Of a stretch of DNA of 31,920 nt, positions 6,084-14,767 are shown one piece after another (the stretch's first letter is position 1; the number at the start of each line of letters is the position of its first letter). Source of the DNA: an uncultured Clostridia bacterium. GTDB taxonomy: Bacteria > Bacillota > Clostridia > TANB77 > CAG-508. A model generated the notes under the pieces. That model made no database searches. It saw only the letters and a program-made list of their open reading frames with translations, and had not been told where the DNA came from. The stretch spans positions 1 to 31,920 of the forward strand of contig CAKPOI010000014.1 in NCBI GenBank assembly GCA_934169775.1, written 5' to 3'. The translations under genes were made by a program, and so were the position numbers.

Positions 6084-7523
6084 TCAGTCATCAAAAAACT
6101 TTAGGCTTCGTTCTGCAAGTTTCGTATATCTTTCTTTTTTATCTTTTATTTTTTTACCTTCAAGCTCTGGTAATATACCAAAATTAGCATTCATTGGTTG
6201 GAATTTTTCATTATTTGTTGAAATATATTTAGCTAAACTTCCTATCATAGTAAACTCTGAAAACATTACTTTTTCTAAATCTTTTAATTTAGAAACTGCA
6301 TTTAAAGCTGCTACCATTCCTGATGATATTGATTCCACATATCCTTCTACACCTGTAATTTGTCCAGCAAAATATATATTACGATTAGATTTTAAGTTAT
6401 ATGTTTCATCTAATAGTTTTGGTGAGTTTATATATGAGTTGCGATGCATTACGCCATATTTTATAAACTCTGCATTTTCTAATCCTGGTATCATTGAAAA
6501 GACCCTTTTTTGTTCTCCAAATTTAAGATTTGTTTGAAAACCTACTAAATTATATAATGAGGCTTGTGTATCATCTTGTCTTAATTGTACAACAGCATAT
6601 GGTCTTTTTGCTGTTCTTGGATCATCAAAGCCTACTGGTTTTAATGGGCCAAATCTTAATGTATCAATTCCTCTTTTTGCCATAATTTCTATTGGCATAC
6701 ATCCTTCAAAAATTTCATTTTTTTCAAATTCGTGTAATGTTACAATTTCTGCTTCTATTAATTCTTTCCAAAATTTTTCATATTCTTCTTTAGTAAATGG
6801 TAAATTTATATAACTATTTTCTGCTACAGCTATACAATTTTTCTCCGCTTCTATATTCTCTTTTTCAGTATTACTTTCCACATTTTTTGCACTATTGTTC
6901 ATAATTTCTACACGTTTTAACCATTCCTCAACAGTTTCATCTTTCTTTTTTTCCTGTATATAACGATCACCATAAAAAGCAATACTAAAATCAACACTAT
7001 CTTTTGTAACTATTGGTGCTGCCGCATCGTAAAAATAAAATTTATCTTGACCTGTTATTTCTTGAATTTCTTTTGCTAAAGATTCTGAAGTTAATGGTCC
7101 TGTCGCTATAATTGTTATTGTATTTTTAGAAAGTTCTTTTATAGAAATATCACTTCCCACTTCTACTGAAATAACTTCTATTAATGGATTTTTTTTAATT
7201 TCTTCTGTTACCTTTTTGGCAAATATTTCTCTGTCAACAGCTAATGCTTGCCCTGCCGGAACCTTAACCTCATCTGCAATTCTAATTAAAAGAGAATCTA
7301 ATTTTCGTAATTCCTCCTTTAGTAATCCACAAGCATTTGTTATTAAATTTGATTTAAAAGAATTGCTACATACAATTTCTGCTAAATCATTACTAGTATG
7401 TGCTGGCGTAAACTTTTTAGGCTTCATTTCATATAATTTTACTTTTATACCTCTTTTTGCAATTTGATAAGCCGCTTCTGAACCAGCCAATCCTCCACCT
7501 ATTACATTTATATATTCATTCAT
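6084..7523 (-). CDS. trmFO: Methylenetetrahydrofolate-tRNA (uracil-5-)-methyltransferase (FADH2-oxidising)
   Basis: A 479-residue flavoprotein that makes m5U54 in the T-loop of tRNA using methylene-THF and FAD. The FAD-binding VIGGGLAGSEAA is at residues 7-18. The catalytic-cysteine contexts known from B. subtilis TrmFO are present as IVCSNSFKSN (Cys about 52) and EGCMPIEIMAKRG. LRFGPLKPVG, GQITGVEGYVESISSG and the C-terminal NANFGILP are also seen. The protein is longer than the usual 435-450, with an extra Asn/Glu-rich stretch around residues 210-235. The start is ATG 7523 with AAAGGA 9 nt upstream; a TTG/ATG pair at 7547/7544 has no ribosome site. Terminator at 5955-5996. Confidence 0.95.
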   Translation of the reverse strand: MNEYINVIGGGLAGSEAAYQIAKRGIKVKLYEMKPKKFTPAHTSNDLAEIVCSNSFKSNLITNACGLLKEELRKLDSLLIRIADEVKVPAGQALAVDREIFAKKVTEEIKKNPLIEVISVEVGSDISIKELSKNTITIIATGPLTSESLAKEIQEITGQDKFYFYDAAAPIVTKDSVDFSIAFYGDRYIQEKKKDETVEEWLKRVEIMNNSAKNVESNTEKENIEAEKNCIAVAENSYINLPFTKEEYEKFWKELIEAEIVTLHEFEKNEIFEGCMPIEIMAKRGIDTLRFGPLKPVGFDDPRTAKRPYAVVQLRQDDTQASLYNLVGFQTNLKFGEQKRVFSMIPGLENAEFIKYGVMHRNSYINSPKLLDETYNLKSNRNIYFAGQITGVEGYVESISSGMVAALNAVSKLKDLEKVMFSEFTMIGSLAKYISTNNEKFQPMNANFGILPELEGKKIKDKKERYTKLAERSLKFFDD

Positions 7524-7670
7524 TAATAACAATCCTTTCTTCATCAAAAAAATTCAAATATTAGCGCCAAAAACATTAACACTTATTCAATTATCCTAGA
7601 ATTCGCATTTTCTCCTAGCATGAATTTTGCTTTTACTTCTCCAACAAGCTGCTTTAATTTCAACAAAATT

Positions 7671-10600
7671 CTAACTAAACAATTTCATAATTTCATCTTT
7701 TGACAATTTATTAACAAACTTAGTTTGAGTACTAAGCATATTATCAGCCAATTCTGCCTTTTTCATCTGTAAATCATAAATTTTTTCCTCAATAGAATTT
7801 TTAGTAATCAATTTATAAACTTGAACATTATTTTTTTGTCCAATACGATATGCTCTATCAGTAGCCTGATTTTCAGCAGATAAATTCCACCATGGATCAT
7901 AATGAATAACCATATCAGCACCTGTTAAATTAAGACCTGTACCACCTGCTTTAAGAGAAATCAGAAAAACTTTGATATTTGAATTTTCATTAAATTCATC
8001 AACCATTTTAATTCTTTCATCAACTTTGGTGCTACCTGTTAATTTAAAATAAGAAATATTTTTATTTTTCAATTCTTGTTCCATCAATTCAAACATAGAT
8101 GTATATGTAGAAAAAATAAGAATTTTATGTCCTGATTCTGTAGCATCTTCTACAATTTCCATACATTGATCAAGTTTACTACTTCTACCTGTATAATTTT
8201 CTATAAAAATTTTAGGATGACAACAAATTTGGCGTAATCTTGTAAGAGCTGCTAATATTTTTATTTGACTCTTTTCAAAACCATTCATATTTATTTCATC
8301 TGCCACTTCTTCTTTAGCTTGAGCTAAATATGACAAATATATTGATTGTTGCTCATCATCCATTTCATTATTTAAAACTGTTATAGTTTTTTCTGGAAGC
8401 TCTGTCAAAACTTCTTTTTTAGTCCTACGTAAAACAAATGGCTCTATTAACATTTTTAATTTTTTCATAGCAATCTCATCATTTTCTTTTACAATTGGTC
8501 CCTCATAACTTGACTTAAAACTTTTATATCCAAACAAATATCCTGGCATAATAAAATCAAAAATAGACCACAACTCTGCCAAAGAGTTTTCTATTGGTGT
8601 ACCTGTTAAAGCAAATCTAGTTTGTGCTGATATTTGTTTTACTGCTTTTGCATTTTGAGTATTACTATTTTTTAAATACTGTGCTTCATCAGTTATCGCA
8701 AATCTAAATGAATATGCCTTTTCTTTATATGTATCTATATCTCTCTTTAATAAATCATAAGATGTAATAACTAAATCATAATCTTTAATATTCTCAATCT
8801 GATTTCTTCTATCTTGCGCTTTTCCACTTATAACTTGAACCTTCAAATCTGGTGCAAATTTTTTTGCTTCATTTAACCAGTTTAATGTCAAAGAACTAGG
8901 AGATATAACAATACTAGGTTTCCTATTTCCAGGATTTTCTTCAACATATTTTAATACTACAGCCAAAATTTGCAATGTTTTTCCAAGTCCCATATCATCT
9001 GCTAAAATTCCACCAAAATGATATTCATCTAATGTATGTAGCCATGTATACCCTGTTTTCTGGTAATAACGCAATTTAGCATTCAAATTTTTAGGAAGCT
9101 CATATTCTTCCTCTAATAAATCTTGATTTAAATGATTTACTATTTCTTTATATTCTTGATTTTTTAATATTTCTGTTCCTTTTATTCCCTTTAATAATTG
9201 ACTAAGATATAAACTTCTATTTACAGGAAGCTTAACTTCACCTTCCTCTAAATCTTTATAATCAATATCCATTCCAGTTAAAATCTGATCAAAAAAAGAG
9301 ATTTCTTTATTATCTTCTAAATCAATAAAAGTTCCATCTTTTAATCTATGATATTTCTTTTTAAGCTTATATTTTGCCATAATGTCTTTCAATTCAGATA
9401 AGTCAAAATCAATTTTACTAAAATCAATTGTTAATAAATCATTTTCAACCTTTACACCCAATGAATTAATTTTTGGCTTAGCAACTTGTTTTGTTTTAAA
9501 ATTATCTGTAACCATAACTTCAAATTTTTGCATATAAAAAGCTATATCTTCTGTTAAAAAACTATAAATTAAATCATTATCTGGTAATATAAATCTTAAA
9601 TGCTGTACATCAAACATAAAGCCTGTTCTTCTAAAAACATTTAATGCTTTTGCTTCTTCCACCATATTTCTAGGTATTGATATTCTTTGTTTTTCATCAA
9701 GAGGATTAAATTCTATATCGCCATAGCAAAATTTAACATCTGCTATAACATAATCATTTTCATCAAAATCTAAAAATACCTTTACACCTAGTTCTTTTGG
9801 TTTATAATCTTCTATTTCTTCTTCTGAAACATTTCCTAGTTTAATTGCATTTTTCACTTTTGGTACTACAACAGAAAAAAGTTGTACTAAATCTTCTTTT
9901 TCCAAGCTTAATTCTGAAGTATAATTTTGTCTAAAACTATTTAATAATTTTAAACTTGTTTTTTCAAATTCATGTGATAACCTATAAAAATTATTTTCAT
10001 ATAAAATATAAGAATTGTTTTTCCCTTTAATAATATTCATTTTAAAAATATCTTTATTTGGTTGAATAACATAATCTTTTTTATTTTTATTTAACTCAAA
10101 TTGTAAATCCGGATTACTGTCTGTAAATTCCACCATTTCTTCTACTCCGTCTCTCTGGAATTTAACAGTTTTCCCTTTTAATATTTCAAATAAATCATCT
10201 ATTCCTGTATTACTAAGCATTATACTTGTATCACTTAAAGTTCTTCCATAATAATGATATGTATTATTAAAATTAGCATTAGCATATTTTATAATTTCAG
10301 CATATTTTAAAATAAATTCAAGCATTTGTTGATAATCTTGTCTAAATGCATCTTTTGTATGAACAAATTGCAATTTATCACCATAACGATAAAATGTTTT
10401 ATTCATCATTCTATCATAAAATTCGGATAATTGCTTTATTTTATATAATCTCTTATCTCCTATTTTAAATTCTATTTTCATATCTCCAATAAATCTATCA
10501 TAAAAGATTTTTGGCTCTATAACTAATGTTCCTTTTACTTTTACATTATTGTCTTCATCATCTTCTGCTATGTCTTCCATCTCTTCGCTGTAAAAATTAT

Positions 10601-10973
10601 TTACTATTTGCCTAAAACTTCGATATTTTGCATCATTTTTGGTTGATACTTCTGGTTCTCTTTTTCCTTTTTTCATATTATAGTCTCTTAAACACATTAC
10701 TGTTGCTAAAGTATGTTTACACACACCATAATGTTTATAATAATCTGGACATGTACATGATACATCTTCTAATTCACCTTTTTCTACTAATACATATGTA
10801 TCATATATTTCACTTCCAGAAACTTCTGCTTTTATTTCAAAATTATTTGCATCATAATAATCTATATCTGTTAAATTTACTTTCTTTTTTTCATTATATT
10901 TTCTTGCTTTTTCAGTTCTTTCTGGTCCTGCATCTAATATTAGTTCTGATATTACTTCAGAGTTTACTTGCAT
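7671..10973 (-). CDS. SNF2-family DEAD/H helicase with N-terminal SWIM zinc finger
   Basis: A 1100-residue protein. The SWIM zinc motif has Cys73, Cys75, Cys85 and His87 (CTCPDYYKHYGVCKH). A long middle region matches the bacterial SNF2-associated segment. The ATPase core follows: ILADDMGLGKTLQ (motif I, about 655-667), DEAQ (motif II, about 761), LTGTPIEN (motif III), then the helicase C lobe with AGGTGLNLTGADMVIHYDPW and ATDRAYRIGQ (motif VI, about 1040). Such proteins translocate on dsDNA or remodel protein-DNA complexes; the bacterial role is poorly defined. A consensus-like promoter is at 11017-11045. The end (KLSKDEIMKLFS) looks natural, so the gene appears intact. Confidence 0.92.
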   Translation of the reverse strand: MQVNSEVISELILDAGPERTEKARKYNEKKKVNLTDIDYYDANNFEIKAEVSGSEIYDTYVLVEKGELEDVSCTCPDYYKHYGVCKHTLATVMCLRDYNMKKGKREPEVSTKNDAKYRSFRQIVNNFYSEEMEDIAEDDEDNNVKVKGTLVIEPKIFYDRFIGDMKIEFKIGDKRLYKIKQLSEFYDRMMNKTFYRYGDKLQFVHTKDAFRQDYQQMLEFILKYAEIIKYANANFNNTYHYYGRTLSDTSIMLSNTGIDDLFEILKGKTVKFQRDGVEEMVEFTDSNPDLQFELNKNKKDYVIQPNKDIFKMNIIKGKNNSYILYENNFYRLSHEFEKTSLKLLNSFRQNYTSELSLEKEDLVQLFSVVVPKVKNAIKLGNVSEEEIEDYKPKELGVKVFLDFDENDYVIADVKFCYGDIEFNPLDEKQRISIPRNMVEEAKALNVFRRTGFMFDVQHLRFILPDNDLIYSFLTEDIAFYMQKFEVMVTDNFKTKQVAKPKINSLGVKVENDLLTIDFSKIDFDLSELKDIMAKYKLKKKYHRLKDGTFIDLEDNKEISFFDQILTGMDIDYKDLEEGEVKLPVNRSLYLSQLLKGIKGTEILKNQEYKEIVNHLNQDLLEEEYELPKNLNAKLRYYQKTGYTWLHTLDEYHFGGILADDMGLGKTLQILAVVLKYVEENPGNRKPSIVISPSSLTLNWLNEAKKFAPDLKVQVISGKAQDRRNQIENIKDYDLVITSYDLLKRDIDTYKEKAYSFRFAITDEAQYLKNSNTQNAKAVKQISAQTRFALTGTPIENSLAELWSIFDFIMPGYLFGYKSFKSSYEGPIVKENDEIAMKKLKMLIEPFVLRRTKKEVLTELPEKTITVLNNEMDDEQQSIYLSYLAQAKEEVADEINMNGFEKSQIKILAALTRLRQICCHPKIFIENYTGRSSKLDQCMEIVEDATESGHKILIFSTYTSMFELMEQELKNKNISYFKLTGSTKVDERIKMVDEFNENSNIKVFLISLKAGGTGLNLTGADMVIHYDPWWNLSAENQATDRAYRIGQKNNVQVYKLITKNSIEEKIYDLQMKKAELADNMLSTQTKFVNKLSKDEIMKLFS

Positions 10974-11016
10974 ATTTAGTCACATCCCTTTCTAAAGGCT
11001 ATTTTACTAGTTATTT

Positions 11017-11045
11017 ATTATACTATAAATGCAAGTCTTTTGCAA
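11017..11045 (-). promoter_or_regulatory. Promoter of the SNF2 helicase gene
   Basis: TTGCAA (11040-11045) and TATAAT (11017-11022) with a 17-nt spacer, about 45 nt upstream of the ATG at 10973. Confidence 0.75.
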
Positions 11046-11099
11046 TAATTAGGCAAAATAAAAATATGGACTAGAATAGTACATATTTTCATAACAACT

Positions 11100-11252
11100 C
11101 TATTTAACTTCTTTTAAACTCATATCATTATAAAAATTAGCAATTAAATCATCTAATTCGACACTAAGCTGATAAATAACAGAATAATCCTCACCATCTT
11201 CGATGCTTTTATTCAATTTATTTCTTAAATTACAAATTTCATCATTTAACAT
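11100..11252 (-). CDS. Spo0E-like aspartyl-phosphate phosphatase
   Basis: A 50-residue two-helix protein, LNDEICNLRNKLNKSIEDGE then SVIYQLSVELDDLIANFY. The S-x-E-L-D-x-L-I-x-x-[FY] pattern is the Spo0E-family signature. Members dephosphorylate Spo0A~P in spore formers and thereby delay sporulation. The start is ATG 11252 with AAAGGAG 8-9 nt upstream; an in-frame ATG at 11291 lies at the predicted transcription start. Promoter at 11296-11324. It is monocistronic, 127 nt upstream of the helicase gene. Its presence suggests, but does not prove, a sporulating lineage. Family confidence is good, target unknown. Confidence 0.82.
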   Translation of the reverse strand: MLNDEICNLRNKLNKSIEDGEDYSVIYQLSVELDDLIANFYNDMSLKEVK

Positions 11253-11295
11253 ATTAATCTCTCCTTTTATGATTTTTCCTCTTAAGTACATCTAT

Positions 11296-11324
11296 AAATT
11301 ACCATATTTTTCCTGGTAAGTCAA
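11296..11324 (-). promoter_or_regulatory. Promoter of the spo0E-like gene
   Basis: TTGACT (11319-11324) and TAATTT (11296-11301) with a 17-nt spacer. Confidence 0.65.
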
Positions 11325-11380
11325 GCTATTTTGTCCCTTTTTAGCACTTTTCGTATGCCAAATAATGACAATAAATGACA

Positions 11381-11427
11381 AAAAAATATGATATAAATCA
11401 GCAAAATCTTTTTATATCATATTTTTT
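11381..11427 (-). terminator. Terminator after the ymfH-like gene
   Basis: An AT-only stem of about 16 bp (AAAAAATATGATATAAA with its complement) around an 11-13 nt loop, ending in TTTTTTT on the minus strand, starts 16 nt after the stop at 11443. It could act in both directions. Confidence 0.7.
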
Positions 11428-11442
11428 ACAAAAAACTATTTT

Positions 11443-12735
11443 TTAATTTCCATTAATAACAGACAAAACCATTTTATTTTCATCAAAAACTTCATCTAAA
11501 ATCTGTTCTGCATAATCTTTATTTATACTACCAATTTGTTCAATATAATCAAAACTATTTATTCCCTTAAAATAATCAGCCAAAAACATTCTAGCAATAT
11601 CTGTTACATCATTATATTCTTTGATATAATCACCATAGATAGTTTTTTTAATTCTGTTAAAATCTTGTTCTACTATGCCATTTTGTTTCATATTTTTTAC
11701 TTCTTTTTTGAATTCTTCATAAACTTTTTTAGGATCTTTTGATTGACCAGATAATAACACAAATGCATATCCTCTACTAAATTCATAATCCATACTAGGA
11801 GAAGATAGTATAATTCCTTGATTATATAAACTTTTATATAAATTAGAACTTTCTCCAAAAATTAAATTTAATAAAATTTCTATAGCAATATGTTTCTTTA
11901 CCATTTCCTCATTGTTAAAATTCTTAGAAGTTTCAAAAGGTTTATCTTTAATACCAATTGCATATAAAGGTCTACTAACCTCCATATTTTGTTCAACATA
12001 ATCTTTAACTATTTTCTCAGGTTCTTCTGGATAAATACGTTTAATCTCTCCATTAGCTTTAACATCAAGTAATCTCTTTTTAATTTCATTCAACATATCT
12101 TCAGGTTCAAAATCACCACAAACAACCATTGCCATATTAGAAGGATTATAAAAAGTATTATAACATTTATACAAAACATCTTTATCTATATGGCTTATAG
12201 TTTCAACTGTACCAGCTGTATCAATTCTAATAGGAAAGTCACTATACATAGCTTGAACTGCATTCATATAAACTTTCCAATCAGGATAATCGTCATACAT
12301 CATAATTTCTTGGCCAATAATTCCTTTTTCCTTTTCCACATTCTCATCAGTAAAATATGGATGTTGTACATAATCCATAAGTTCATCTAAAGCCTCATAA
12401 AAATTATCTGTACAGCCAAATAAATATGCAGTATGATCATTTGTTGTATAAGCATTTGCTTCAACGCCTAATTCTGTTAAAACATCTAAACTATTTTTTC
12501 CATTTTCTTGTTCAAACATTTTGTGTTCCAAAAAATGTGCAACACCATCTGGAACTTCTGTAATTTTCGTATCTCCAGGTACTATAAATTTACTATCATT
12601 TGAACCATAATTTGTACCCCAAATTACATATTTCTTTTTTATTCCTTTTTTGGGAATTATCATAACAGTTAAACCATTGTCTAACTTTTCTATATATAAC
12701 TTTTCTTTAACCTTTAAATTTTCAATAACTTGCAT
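11443..12735 (-). CDS. M16-family zinc peptidase, YmfH-like (catalytic partner)
   Basis: A 430-residue M16 (pitrilysin/processing-peptidase) protein. The inverted zinc motif HFLEH is at residues 67-71 (Glu70 catalytic), and the EKEKGIIGQEI segment around 134-144 supplies the third ligand. The second half carries the usual C-lobe. It follows an M16 homologue lacking the motif (12923-14191), reproducing the ymfF-ymfH arrangement of B. subtilis, so a heterodimer with one active subunit is likely. Substrate unknown. The start is ATG 12735 with AAAGG 10 nt upstream. The frame stays open to 12837, but those extra residues (MFALPKFNSF...) are encoded by the palindromic repeat and are not expected in the protein. 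Confidence 0.88.
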   Translation of the reverse strand: MQVIENLKVKEKLYIEKLDNGLTVMIIPKKGIKKKYVIWGTNYGSNDSKFIVPGDTKITEVPDGVAHFLEHKMFEQENGKNSLDVLTELGVEANAYTTNDHTAYLFGCTDNFYEALDELMDYVQHPYFTDENVEKEKGIIGQEIMMYDDYPDWKVYMNAVQAMYSDFPIRIDTAGTVETISHIDKDVLYKCYNTFYNPSNMAMVVCGDFEPEDMLNEIKKRLLDVKANGEIKRIYPEEPEKIVKDYVEQNMEVSRPLYAIGIKDKPFETSKNFNNEEMVKKHIAIEILLNLIFGESSNLYKSLYNQGIILSSPSMDYEFSRGYAFVLLSGQSKDPKKVYEEFKKEVKNMKQNGIVEQDFNRIKKTIYGDYIKEYNDVTDIARMFLADYFKGINSFDYIEQIGSINKDYAEQILDEVFDENKMVLSVINGN

Positions 12736-12760
12736 AAAATTCACACCTTTCTTTAAACAC

Positions 12761-12789
12761 AACTTAACGCAGCCAAAATTGTAATTATT
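12761..12789. repeat. Solitary arm end of the palindrome family
   Basis: TTAACGCAGCCAAAATTG and the following TAATTATT repeat exactly the right-arm end at 12891-12916 in the same direction, about 127 bp away. It is therefore a partial second copy inside the ymfH leader. Confidence 0.8.
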
Positions 12790-12800
12790 CCTTATATTTA

Positions 12801-12925
12801 TAATTTTGAAAGAATTAAATTTTGGCAAGGCAAACAAATTTAAAATTCATGAGGCGTACGATTGTACGTTGATTGAATTTTAAATGCAGTTTAACGCAGC
12901 CAAAATTGTAATTATTTCAAAATTA
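12801..12925. repeat. Long imperfect palindrome (copy B) between the two M16 genes
   Basis: Arms of about 60 nt flank GTAC-GATT-GTAC (12856-12867). The outer ends TAATTTTGAAA and TTTCAAAATTA mirror each other, and the right end contains the TAA stop of the ymfF-like gene (12923-12925). Large parts of both arms match copy C at 20560-20682. One side of the element happens to encode MFALPKFNSFKI in frame with ymfH. Confidence 0.88.
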
Positions 12926-14191
12926 ATTTTTTAGAAAATATACCGTATCAATATCAATTCTCTTAGCTACATTCAAAACCTCATGTCTAGTAACCCTACT
13001 AATTCTATCAATATAATCAGAAATACTCAAAATTTTAGAAGCAAACTCCTGTCCAAAGAAATACAAAATTTCAGTATCTTGTTCATCATCAATAGTTTGA
13101 ATAGAATCAATCAAGCTCTTTTTAGCAATATCCACATCTTGTTCAGAAAAATCACCATCAAGCATTTGTTGCAACTGTTGTTTAACAATATCAAGAGCCT
13201 TATCATAATTATTAATCTCAATCCCACAACGAATAAAAACAACATTTTTTGCTTTCATATAATTAGAACCTGCAGAATAAGCCAAACTAGCCTTTTCACG
13301 CACATTTTGGAACAGCTTAGAACTAGCAGTTCCACCCAAAATAGAATTATAAATCATAGCATCATATTGTTGATCTTCACTATCCAAATTAACATTTAAA
13401 CCAAGAACCAATTTACCTTGAGCAATATCCATACTATCATTAACAACCTGACCATTATTATTAGCTGTAACCTCTAAAGATGGTTTAATAAAATCTGGCT
13501 TTCTCGGTTTCAATGATTTAATTTCAGGATTATTTTCAATTTTTGCAGAAATGCCATCATCAATAATACCAGAAACAAAAATATCAATTTTACAACTCTG
13601 TATTAGTTGATTATAATATTCATATAAATTTGTTCCATCTAAGTTATTTAAATCATCAATATATCCAAATTTATACAAAGCAAAAGGTTGATTTTTGTAC
13701 ATTTCCTCAATACATCTTTCCATTGCATAACTTGCCTTATTATCGATTTTACCATTGATAATTTGTTTCAAATTTTCCTTTTCTTGTTTAACATAATCAT
13801 TGCAAAAACTATTATTTTTTACTAAAGGTTTAAAAATAATTTCTAGAATTTTATCTATACTTTTTTCCAACATTTTTTCTGAAGAATCTGGCAAAAAGTT
13901 ATCATTAATAGTTTCCATATAAAATTTTAAAACTTGATTATCTCCTCTTTTATCTACACCACAGTTAAATGATGCTCCATACATTTCTTCCATCTCTCTA
14001 CTAATTGCCTCTTGAGTAGGCATACTTTCAGAGCCTCTCCTTAGAATTGCTGGTATCATTGCATTTTTAGTAACATTTTCTCTATTTAATTCTGTTGTTA
14101 AAAAAACAGAAATCAAATTTGTTTTAAATTTATCATTATTTATTAAATGTAATTTTATACCTTCTTTAATTTCTTTTACTTTATAATCCAT
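12923..14191 (-). CDS. M16-family peptidase homologue lacking the zinc motif, YmfF-like
   Basis: A 422-residue M16-fold protein. At the place of HxxEH it reads LRRGSESMPTQEAISREMEE, so the zinc ligands are missing and it should be inactive. The C-lobe features (QGKLVLGLNVNL, YNSILGGTASSKLFQNVREK, SLAYSAGSNY) are conserved. It probably forms a heterodimer with the active homologue encoded 187 nt downstream, as alpha/beta processing peptidases do. The start is ATG 14191 with AAAGGA 11 nt upstream; a GTG at 14197 is a possible alternative. A promoter-like pair at 14223-14250 suggests it begins the transcript. Confidence 0.85.
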   Translation of the reverse strand: MDYKVKEIKEGIKLHLINNDKFKTNLISVFLTTELNRENVTKNAMIPAILRRGSESMPTQEAISREMEEMYGASFNCGVDKRGDNQVLKFYMETINDNFLPDSSEKMLEKSIDKILEIIFKPLVKNNSFCNDYVKQEKENLKQIINGKIDNKASYAMERCIEEMYKNQPFALYKFGYIDDLNNLDGTNLYEYYNQLIQSCKIDIFVSGIIDDGISAKIENNPEIKSLKPRKPDFIKPSLEVTANNNGQVVNDSMDIAQGKLVLGLNVNLDSEDQQYDAMIYNSILGGTASSKLFQNVREKASLAYSAGSNYMKAKNVVFIRCGIEINNYDKALDIVKQQLQQMLDGDFSEQDVDIAKKSLIDSIQTIDDEQDTEILYFFGQEFASKILSISDYIDRISRVTRHEVLNVAKRIDIDTVYFLKN

Positions 14192-14222
14192 TATCACACC
14201 AATCCTTTCTTAAGATTTATCT

Positions 14223-14250
14223 ATTATATTATTTTTATCAAAAATTCCAA
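14223..14250 (-). promoter_or_regulatory. Promoter of the M16 pair
   Basis: TTGGAA (14245-14250) and TATAAT (14223-14228) with a 16-nt spacer. Confidence 0.55.
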
Positions 14251-14278
14251 ATATATACAAAAAATTTCAAATGAAATT

Positions 14279-14306
14279 TAACACGATTCAAATTTGTAAT
14301 TATTTC
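14279..14306. repeat. Diverged arm end of the palindrome family
   Basis: On the minus strand GAAATAATTACAAATTTG followed by a GTGTTAAATTTC-like end resembles the consensus AATAATTACAANTTTGG...GCGTTAAA found at the other copies. No opposing arm is evident, so it is a partial or decayed copy. Confidence 0.5.
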
Positions 14307-14313
14307 TTAAACT

Positions 14314-14371
14314 AAAAAGAGAACTAAGCCATATATGTAAAAACTATATATAACTAGTCCTCCCCCTCTTT
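14314..14371 (-). terminator. Probable rpsU terminator
   Basis: An imperfect hairpin begins 5 nt after the rpsU stop. AAAGAG...GACTAG..ATATAT pairs with ATATAT..CTTAGT..CTCTTT around a TTTTTAC loop, and the descending arm ends CTCTTTTT. Confidence 0.55.
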
Positions 14372-14376
14372 ATCAA

Positions 14377-14547
14377 TTAAAATTTTCTTTTTCTAGCAGC
14401 CTCTGATTTCTTTTTTCTCTTAACACTAGGTTTTTCATAATGTTCTCTTTTACGAACCTCTTGTAAAACTCCATTTCTAGCACATTGTCTTTTAAATTTT
14501 TTTAAGGCTTCTTCTATATTTCCATTATTTACTCTAATCTCTGACAT
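14377..14547 (-). CDS. rpsU: Ribosomal protein S21 (bS21)
   Basis: A 56-residue basic protein, MSEIRVNNGNIEEALKKFKR, then QCARNGVLQEVRKREHYEKP and a Lys/Arg-rich tail. This is the standard small-subunit protein S21, which helps mRNA engagement at the 30S platform. Start ATG 14547 behind AAGGAGGG. It is transcribed from a consensus promoter at 14608-14636 with a leader of about 55 nt that contains short GC-rich inverted repeats (GGGTTATCCC; CCGAACGACCGG). Hairpin terminator downstream, so the gene is probably monocistronic. Confidence 0.96.
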   Translation of the reverse strand: MSEIRVNNGNIEEALKKFKRQCARNGVLQEVRKREHYEKPSVKRKKKSEAARKRKF

Positions 14548-14607
14548 TTATATTTCCCTCCTTCCGGTCGTTCGGATCTGTATGTGGGATAACCCTTAAC
14601 ATTAATC

Positions 14608-14636
14608 ATTATACATTAAAGATACATGCTTGTCAA
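14608..14636 (-). promoter_or_regulatory. Consensus rpsU promoter
   Basis: Perfect TTGACA (14631-14636) and TATAAT (14608-14613) with a 17-nt spacer on the minus strand. Confidence 0.9.
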
Positions 14637-14767
14637 TAGGGTTTTTGGAGATTTGCAAAAAAATTACAGCAGGAAAAATCAACAGATTTCCTAATTATTA
14701 TTGACATAACATTTTACATATGTTATTTTCTAGAATTAAAAATAGAGCAGAATAAAAACTATTCTAT

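Noticed and set aside
10628..11074. 148-codon plus-strand frame rich in Leu/His/Tyr
   Set aside because: Antisense to the SNF2 helicase N-terminus; no ribosome site and unnatural composition.
12736..12837. N-terminal extension of the ymfH-like protein
   Set aside because: Encoded by palindrome copy B and its flank, lacks a ribosome site, and shares its sequence with an extension of the unrelated rplI gene.
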